From Terfezia claveryi (taxonomy: Eukaryota; Ascomycota; Pezizomycetes; Pezizales; Pezizaceae): a DNA stretch of 64,000 nucleotides. A model generated the notes under the pieces. It did not search any database and was not told where the DNA came from. It worked only from the letters and a program-made list of their open reading frames with translations. The stretch is from contig WHUX01000022.1 of the NCBI GenBank assembly GCA_015179025.1, positions 124,001-188,000 of the forward strand, read 5' to 3'. The translations under genes were made by a program, and so were the position numbers. Shown here in pieces: positions 56,241 through 64,000 of this stretch. How positions within the stretch are numbered: position 1 is the stretch's first letter; the number at the start of each line of letters is the position of its first letter.

Positions 56241-58079
56241 ATGGAGCTTCAGCCCACTGGTTCCCTTGATAAGGGAGGTGATGCACGCTCTGCAGATGTG
56301 GGCTCACGACCCCAGGGAGGATATGTCGACCGTATACTATCAAGTTTTGGTCCTCACCCGAATTACAGACCACGAAAAGCCACCGGGGATGCCGCCTTCG
56401 ACCTTGAGCAGGCGAACGTGGCCATCGCTCAGTCGCCGCTCTCCCGTCGTCTCAAAGGCCGCCATCTTCAGATGATTGCTATTGGTGGGTCAATTGGTAC
56501 GGGGTTGTTTGTCGGTTCAGGGAACGCGCTTCGGACTGGAGGGCCTGCAGCACTGCTGATTGCATTCGCCCTCATCGGAATGATGTTGTACTGTGTCGTG
56601 CATGCGCTCGGAGAGCTAGCTGTGGTGTTTCCAGTTGCGGGTTCTTTTTCGGCTTATTCGACAAGGTTTTTGGATCCAGCGTGGGGTTTTGCGATGGGTT
56701 GGAAGTACGTGCCCGTCTTGCGCAGCCGATTGGGTGGAAAGAAATGATGCTAATTTGTGTAATCTACAATAGCTATGCGATGCAGTGGCTTGTGGTGTTA
56801 CCATTGGAAATTGTTGCGGCAGCAATTACGATCGATTACTGGGACTCGCCTGTGAATAAAGCAGTTTGGATCACGATTTTCTGGGTTTTGATTGTGGCAA
56901 TCAATCTTTTTGGCGTTAAGGGCTATGGTGAAGCAGAATTTGTTTTCTCACTCATCAAGGTTATTGCGGTTATTGGTTTCATGTAGGTTTTAATACAGTA
57001 ATAACTCTCTTTGTGGTGCTAACCTTTCATACAGCATTCTCGGTATAATCATCAACTGCGGTGGTGGCCCAAAGGGAGGCTATATCGGTACCATGCACTG
57101 GCAGGATCCAGGCGCTTTCGCCGCCGGCTTCAAGGGTGTCTGTGCTGTCTTTGTCACCGCTGCCTTCGCCTTCGCTGGTACTGAGCTTGTCGGTCTCGCT
57201 GCTGCGGAAACTGCAAACCCACGCAAATCCCTCCCCACGGCCATCAAACAAGTGTTCTGGCGTATCACCCTCTTCTATATCATCTCCCTCACCATCGTTG
57301 GACTCCTCGTACCATACACAGAGAAGCGTCTCGTCGGACAGAGTTCTGCAGATGCAAAGGCATCCCCGTTCGTTATTGCCATCGAGAATGCGGGAATCAA
57401 AGTTCTTCCTAGCATCATGAACGTTGTCATCATGGTTGCTGTCCTTTCCGTCGGAAACTCGTCCGTCTACGGGTCTTCCCGTACGCTCGCTGCACTCGCT
57501 GATCAGGGTCAGGCTCCACGCATCTTCTCTTATATTGATCGCAAGGGTCGTCCGATTGTGGGAATTATCGTCGCGTCGCTCTTTGGGCTTTTGGGATATC
57601 TTGCTGTGAGTAATAAGCAAGATCAGGCGTTCATGTGGATGTTGGCCATCTCTGGTCTCTCATCAATCTTCACCTGGGGATCCATCTGTCTCGCCCACAT
57701 CCGCTTCCGACGGGGGTGGAAACTCCAGGGTCATTCTCTCGATGAGTTGGCGTTCAAATCTCAGCCGGGTGTGATTGGTTCGTGGCTGGGATTCATCCTC
57801 AACTTTCTTGTGCTTGTTGCGCAGTTTTGGACTGCCCTGTGGCCGATTGGAAAGAATCCCGAGGCGGAGGTCTTCTTTAGTTTATATCTGGCGGTTCCGG
57901 TCGTGTTAGTGTTCTATATCGTGTATAAGCTTCTTTTTTGGACGTCAATTGTGAGAGCCAAGGATATGGATCTGGTGACGGGGAGGAGGGAGTTGGATAT
58001 TGCAGAGCTGTTGGCGGATGAGAGGGCGGAGAAAGCGACATGGCCGGTTTGGAAGAGGGTTTATCATTTCTTCTGTTAA
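56241..58079 (+). CDS. Amino-acid permease, YAT family (APC superfamily)
   Basis: Three exons: 56241-56704, 56773-56982 and 57035-58079; 572 residues (family 520-650). Plasma-membrane proton-coupled amino-acid uptake. Diagnostic motifs: RRLKGRHLQMIAIGGSIGTG then LFVGSG at TM1 (the substrate-carboxylate-binding GSIGTG loop), GGPAALLIAF, ELAVVFPVAGSFSAY, PAWGFAMGW across the first splice site into NYAMQWLV, FAFAGTELVGLAAAE then NPRK at TM6, and SSVYGSSRTLAALA. About 12 hydrophobic segments can be counted, with cytosolic N- and C-tails. The YVDRILSSFGP N-tail is typical of Gap1-like general permeases; exact specificity cannot be read. Nitrogen-regulated expression is likely (one upstream GATAAG) but not shown. 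Confidence 0.95.
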
Positions 58080-59355
58080 GGGGTGGGTGGAAGAGGAGCA
58101 TTTTGCTCCCATACACCTCTTTACCTATACATTTAGAAATAGAGGAGGATAATTTACTTTCTTGCTGTTGGGTTTATTCCGCATTGCCTGTTTTGGGTTC
58201 TAAATTTGTGTTGCTGCTCACCCCGTGATGCGTGCATCTTTGAAAGTTGGCTAGCGGGGTTTCTTTTGGTTTGGAGGTCGGGATTTTTATTTTTCTTACT
58301 ACTGAAACGGAGGAATTCGGATGGGTGGTGATGATGATTGATGATCAAAGTATTAAGATAACGAAATATACTTCACTTTTGTGATTAACTTTGTGTGAGA
58401 GTTCAACGACAAGGATAGAAATATAGCCTTGTATAGTGTACCCGGATAGATACGGTCGCCGGTGGATGCATGTGATTTGCTTTACCTACTAGATGTAACC
58501 TTGTTATAGACGGAGATTAGATTGCGTGTGTATCTTCGCTCCCGTAGAAAACGAAGGCCTATCGGTGTTTGGGCAAACCTAGCACCCGGTGATCACGTTT
58601 TGTCCTAGCGGTTATACTCTCCAACACGGTCAACTTCTAGTCCAGAAATGTGCCCCGCCTCCCGCCGGGGGTGGTCTCAACTAGTCTTGGTCATATGATA
58701 ACAATTGAATCGAGAGTGGGGGTTGGAGATATAATATCTACAACATGTTTGGTTATTCCTACAATCCCTACTTCGTGGTACCTTGTTACCGCGAGACAGA
58801 ACCGAATCCGTTGTTGAAACAAACGGCAGGGTCTAGGAAGCGGGTATTCTAAGTAATTTGCTTCAGGTTCAGATTAAATGGGGGTACTGGTAGATTAGTG
58901 AAATTGGATGTGGATGGAAAGTTACTTGGTAAAGCAGATTGGGTTGTAATTATAATATGGATTTAGAGATATTTACACTGGGAAGAGGCGTTATGACTAT
59001 GGCCAGAAAGTGGGGATATGCGAGCTCGCAGTAGGCACGATTTGGTGTCGGGGTGGTTGGTGGTGGGTTTGGGATTGTTTGCTTAAGACATGTGCAAACC
59101 GTTACCCTCAACTTTGAGGGTATATAAAGCCATGATTACATAGTACGTGCATCCTTTCCTTACAAACTCATATCCAAAACTTCCAACCAATCAAATACAT
59201 GATTTGGCGTATGATGTAGCAGTTTATATCCTCATTTTCTCTTGGGATAAATTAGAACGTGTAGTACTTGCACAGTACCTAGTCCTTCTCTACCACTGAG
59301 ACAAAGCGAGAGAATGAGCATAACCTCTTCAACCCGTGGGGGCAGAGGTTTGTGT

Positions 59356-59366
59356 CAACTAGACTA
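59356..59366 (-). repeat. Degenerate terminal motif copy (CAACTAGACTA)
   Basis: One substitution from CAACCAGACTA, preceded by TGTGT. Weakest of the series. Confidence 0.35.
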
Positions 59367-61711
59367 CTTGTGCTAGTTAATAGGTATACCACACGCTTAC
59401 AAGTGTCCTTGGATGGAAGCTAACAGGACTTATGCTTGCCTAGGATCTAAAACTGATGCTCGCAATCATATGCTTCAGGACATCAAACGAATGCCAAAAA
59501 ACATGCATATGTTTAGAATTTATCTGCAGGATGTGTTTTTAAGAAAGCGGGAGATACGTACGGAACGTGCTCATGTATTAGCACAGGTGGCATCGAAACG
59601 CTCAAAATATTCAATTCGCTCCCAATACCTACGCCGAGGGTTCGGAATGCTGGAGAAGATGGGAATTTTCACGTATTTTTTTGGTTGCCCAACCATTCCC
59701 CCTCATGTCACCTAGACTACAGCGCTGTGCTTGTCTCCGGCATATTCGACGGACTCGTTATTAACCTTGGGTATTCGCCGGACAGTTCGCTGGACCCATG
59801 GTGACAAACAATGTCTTCATGGGAATAAGTGGTGGTAGTAAAACAATTATCCCACTGGCTCCACGGGCAAGTACATAGCACCTCGGTCGAGCGTACCTCT
59901 CTTGAAGAGTGGGAACTATGCATCCCAAACCGTACAGAAGATACGATACAGCAGCAACAGTATCAAATACTGCTGCGACTGCTGCTACAACAAAAGCAAT
60001 AGGGACATCAACAGCAACTGTGAATAATCGCAAACGACATCTCATCACGCTCGCTACGCCGAAGGTTGGGCCTTCTCACTGACATCCCTGGTGGCAAGGC
60101 ATCAGAGACTCAATCAGGTCCCACTATCACAACTGTAAAGAAAATCCAGTAGCAACGAAATAGAAAGTTATTGTTAGAACCAAGCCCCATGCTCGCAGGG
60201 CTCGAGTCAGGTGATGGGAAGTTTGTACTGGCCGTGTGTGGGACCGTGCCCTCGAGATCCTCTACAGATGAGGGAAACCTCCTCGACAGTTGAAATCTTC
60301 ATTGGCAATACAAATTCCCCCTCAACGGAAAAGTTTATTACTTTTGATGTCAATTGGGGGTGCTGGTGGATAATTTATAGTGCTACTCTACCCAGCTACA
60401 AGGAGTATATGGGGACTCTTCAAAAACGAATAAAGGAGGAAACAGTGAAGGAACATAATTGAATCGAATGGCGAAGGGCCATCGCGTTTGGTGCTCCGGC
60501 GCTCACTTCCTGAGTCTCCCAGCTCGCGGAACCTGTGACGTACGATGGTATGGAAAACGTTTGTATTGGTGGAGGGAATCTCATCCCCGGCATATGCATC
60601 TTCCACGACGCAAAGTTATCCTAATAGAGCCCGAAATTATGGTATCCACGATGAACAGGAGAGAATACATACCAATCCCTTCGAGACTACCCTCCTGCTA
60701 TTCCTCTGCATCCCGCAAGAGATCAACACACTGGACCAGCTTCCCAATTAATTTTGCTAGTTGGACTTAAAAAACTCCTTATGGTAAGTCAATGCCGGAT
60801 CCTTGTTGTCTGTGTATAGACTGACCAGAGCCAACATAGCACGATACCTGCTGATAATGAGACCAAGGCCATAACAAAAAATGCCGTAGGACTTTTTTGA
60901 TGAAGGTGTCCCTCCATAGCTTCATAGGCTATAGGGAAGGCAAATATACCGAGGCGCCCAACTGGAATTGCCATGGTCCTGAGGAAGCAGGTAACAGATG
61001 GGACATATTCTATGACCGGGCTGCAGCCCTCGGTAGACTCGTACACACAGACAAACAGGCCCTGCGGCATCCATTGCGCCAATTACATATATGACCTTGT
61101 GCTCCCCAAGAAGTTCTCCACATATGAAGAGGATACATACAATGCATCCAATTCTGACAAATGCAAGGCAAAATTGCTAGGAATGAGCTTGGGCCTGGTA
61201 TTCTCACCTTCCAAAACATCCTTGCTGAGGATGAGTGAGAAGAAATTAGGGTGTTTGGTCTTTAGGTGTAGTGAGACTGGGAGATTAGTGTTGAGGCAGT
61301 GTAAGGGGTTGATGGCGGTTTGGAGGGCAAGATACTAGAAGAGGACGGGGTCAAGAGATGCTGCAGTGGAATGGATGGGAATATTGATTCATGAGAGGCT
61401 CAATTGGGGTACAGTTGAGCGAAGTATTAGTGTTACATGGATCACTAGCAAGCCTGGGAGAGCTAAGATATACCTCATTCCAAAGTTGACCTTCCAGCCG
61501 TATCAACTAACCCAAAAATTTGCTGTATGCGCGCTACCAATAGATTCAACATTTTGTATCCATTTAACAGATAGCAGACCAATAGGGGTTTATATTCACA
61601 CCAATATTTTGCATATCTTGAAATCAAGTAGTCGGTGAGTAGAGGGGACACAGCACAACGTTTAGCGCCTATAGAACACAGAGCGGTTTGCGGTTTATAT
61701 TACTGCTTGAG

Positions 61712-61737
61712 TTTTTTTTTTTTTTTTTTTTTTTTTT
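61712..61737. repeat. Poly(T) tract, 26 nt
   Basis: Uninterrupted T run. A second, interrupted T-rich run follows near 61790-61810. Candidate poly(A) tail of a minus-strand retroposon. Confidence 0.9.
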
Positions 61738-62207
61738 GCATCTGGGTATTTATTGAAAGCCTGTAAAAGGTTTATACATTTTCATGTCACTTTTTTTCTT
61801 TTTTTTTTTGCCCCTTCTGTTCTAGTATAGTTACCCTGAAAACCCCGGAGCGTTGACTTACATCCCCAACAAACTACTACTGTAGGTACAGCACAGTACC
61901 CGCCACAACCACACAAACAAATGAATTACAAAATAGCAAGGGCCTTGCCTACCTTATCTCTCTCTCAGAAGAAAAAAAAAAAGCAGGCTACCACATTAGA
62001 CAAGAAAAACCAAATAAAAAAAAAAAAATGTCAATCTATAGTATATTTACATAGATAGTAGTTGAGAACTTTTTGTTGCTCTTAGATATTTTAGTTACCC
62101 TGAACTCTGATGCCCGAGACTAACCGTTATGTTACTAACTTATGCCGTAGAAAAATACCAACAGCAACTCGCAACGAAGAAAAACCGCAAAGCTCCTGTT
62201 ATGCGGG

Positions 62208-62235
62208 AAAAAAAAAAAAAAAAAAAAAAAAAAAA
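62208..62235. repeat. Poly(A) tract, 28 nt
   Basis: Uninterrupted A run. No target-site duplication was found by eye. Confidence 0.9.
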
Positions 62236-62828
62236 GCCCACTACGCTTTCACCAAAGTCAAACGGGCACCCAATTATCAATACCAAAAGACGCATTACAC
62301 CCGGATTAGGAGAAGGCCTTTTGGACTTGAAGTCCATCAGTATGTGGGATGTATATATATGCGGACGGAGAATTTCAGACAAAAGCAGAGGGATGGATAG
62401 GATGTGGAAGATACTTACAGTATGTACATACAATACAGTACATACTGAATATGTATATTAGTGCTATATACGCTTACCGGCTGGGGTTTGCGGAGTATAT
62501 TGAAGGGGCGTATTTTTTTTATTATGTAAAACGGATGTGTTGGAATTGGGATTTAGCTGCCTAATTAGGTAGTGCTATACTTAGATACCTTAATGCATTT
62601 ACACATCAAAAAAAAAATTTCCAGATTCCAGATATATCTAATGGTTGTGTGGGGGGGGGGTGGGAAGGTATCGATCATGTGATGGCGGGGTAATATTGTA
62701 GTAGTACATGCATATATTTCACTCATGACCCTACCGGTGCCCCTTTTGTCGATCACTACTAAATATCAAACAAAACATGCATTAAAAAAAAAATCAATAA
62801 AAATAAAAAGATCGGACCCACCTGTTAG

Positions 62829-62863
<35 letters not shown>
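62829..62863. repeat. Poly(A) tract, 35 nt
   Basis: Uninterrupted A run. On the minus strand it is a T run placed just after a tRNA-like B box. Confidence 0.9.
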
Positions 62864-62866
<3 letters not shown>

Positions 62867-64000
62867 TTCAAACTGGGCCATGCACGAGGAAAAGAACCCA
62901 GATCCCTAGCTAGACTACTAAATCCCCTCCCCCCTCTTCCTAGAGAGAAAAAACGCCTGCCACTAGACTATCCACATAGCATTCAGTACCAACCCAAATC
63001 CCTCTTCCTATATTAAATATTATAAACTAATGCATCAGCCTTCAATGTACATACAGCAGAGTACATAGAAAACCATGGCCGTACTCTAGAACCGTCAACC
63101 GTCCGTCATCCATCAGTCAGCGATCTCGATCTCGATCTCTTGCATTACATGTGCATGCCACTGACCCCCACGATTAATCGAGTTGTACCGTCCTATATAG
63201 AGAACATACCTAGGCAACATAGAGTACCTGGAGCCCATAAATTATGGTTATCCTGTGCTATAGGTATGCTGCCACGCTATATTAATATCTTTTTCTGCCT
63301 CACCTATAGCTTCCAAGCTAACGCGGTGGGAATGCTGTGAATCCCCCACGCTTGGGATCGAGGGATGTATGGACGGCATCCATTCATTAGTCTGGGTATC
63401 TATCTATTCATTGCTTATAGCGTGTATTTCCACTTGACCAGCCGAGTGCTGTCCAGTAAATGTATGTATGAGCTGAGGTCCAGGAAGTAATAAACGAGTA
63501 AATGGCCAGCCATTAAACCCCGGATCCCGGATCCCGTGCCACGTCGTCGGTGGGAGAGAAAGTGTGAAGTATGAAGTATCATTACGCGTGAGGTACTCTA
63601 AAGAAATTCTCAGAAGCAGAAGGCTGCGTAGACATGACATGGCATATAAATTGGGCTTTTGACATCCGCTCTGGACGATAGTGTTGATGTCGAGTCGAAA
63701 CAGCACACCACAACGACAACCGCCGAAACCGCTCTTCCGGCTTATGCTTTGTGAACTGGACCGCTATAGTACAAAGATTAATATTACGGGATAAGAGAGG
63801 AGCCGTGAGCCACCGTCTCGTTTTGCCTATGACGGTCTAGCTTGACGTAGATCTCCAAGTGGCTGTTCCCTCAACTCCAATCATTGGGAAAGCGTAGAAG
63901 TACTTGCCAGCACACGCAACACGCAGCAATACTTCGAACGTGATCTGATCTTCATACTTCAAATTTCCCATTGATCTCCAATATCCATACTTTACTTCTA

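Larger units (their letters stand above)
58080..64000. other. Gene-poor region, 5.9 kb
   Basis: No well-supported gene. Weak candidates are a Lys/Arg-rich plus frame at 59413-59715, hydrophobic minus frames at 59761-60048 and 60789-61082, and a plus frame at 60973-61338; none has a recognised domain or convincing splice partners. Three long A/T homopolymers and a tRNA-like box pair occupy 61.7-63.0 kb, and a GATCTC triplet lies near 63122-63140. Confidence 0.4.

Noticed and set aside
60789..61082. Hydrophobic minus frame resembling one or two membrane helices
   Set aside because: No transporter signature, no adjacent exons in register; probably chance or an old relic.
1..64000. CRISPR array, bacterial operon signals, ribosome-binding sites
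   Set aside because: The window is eukaryotic; repeats found are tandem or dispersed without regular spacers.

Overview
The window is nuclear DNA from a filamentous ascomycete fungus. Genes carry short (about 50-110 nt) GT-AG introns with CTAAY-like branch sites and lie on both strands, and the gene set is fungal (NatB subunit NAA25, proteasome adaptor ECM29, YAT-type amino-acid permease, fungal protoglobin, C2H2 regulator). Long repeat-bearing intergenic tracts plus Crinkler-type genes suggest a repeat-rich species, possibly a pezizomycete; that last step is inference.

Layout. 0-2.1 kb: 3' end of a Crinkler-like gene with a tiny retroposed poly(A) insertion, a second degenerate gene fragment, a 23-bp minisatellite and a direct repeat. 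4.0 kb: intron-containing tRNA-Trp. 4.4-7.3 kb and 9.6-13.8 kb: two large uncharacterised minus-strand genes, both interrupted at homopolymer runs. 15.8-16.7 kb: three-exon protoglobin gene with a C-terminal membrane tail. 20.0-22.1 kb: disordered orphan protein. 24.4-26.6 kb: three-finger C2H2 transcription factor. 26.6-31.9 kb: gene-poor. 31.9-34.0 kb: apparently intact Crinkler gene (ubiquitin-like header, P-loop NTPase, PD-(D/E)XK-like nuclease). 35.1-41.2 kb: ECM29 (7 exons). 41.6-44.8 kb: NAA25 (5 exons). 45.6-47.5 kb: decayed Crinkler paralogue with a different header. 48.6-52.6 kb: large RING-finger protein. 56.2-58.1 kb: amino-acid permease. 58-64 kb: gene-poor, with three long poly(A)/(T) tracts.

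The most notable system is the Crinkler family. Three copies share one NTPase-nuclease body, and two have unrelated headers joined to that body through an intron at the same position and phase, which is direct sequence evidence for header swapping by exon shuffling. A dispersed terminal motif (TAGTCTGGTTGGCAC) occurs at least a dozen times between genes, often as inverted pairs, and one pair brackets the intact Crinkler gene. That raises the testable idea that it sits in, or beside, a terminal-inverted-repeat element.

Exon boundaries were placed by hand from splice consensus, frame continuity and remembered family sequence; no alignment or search was run.
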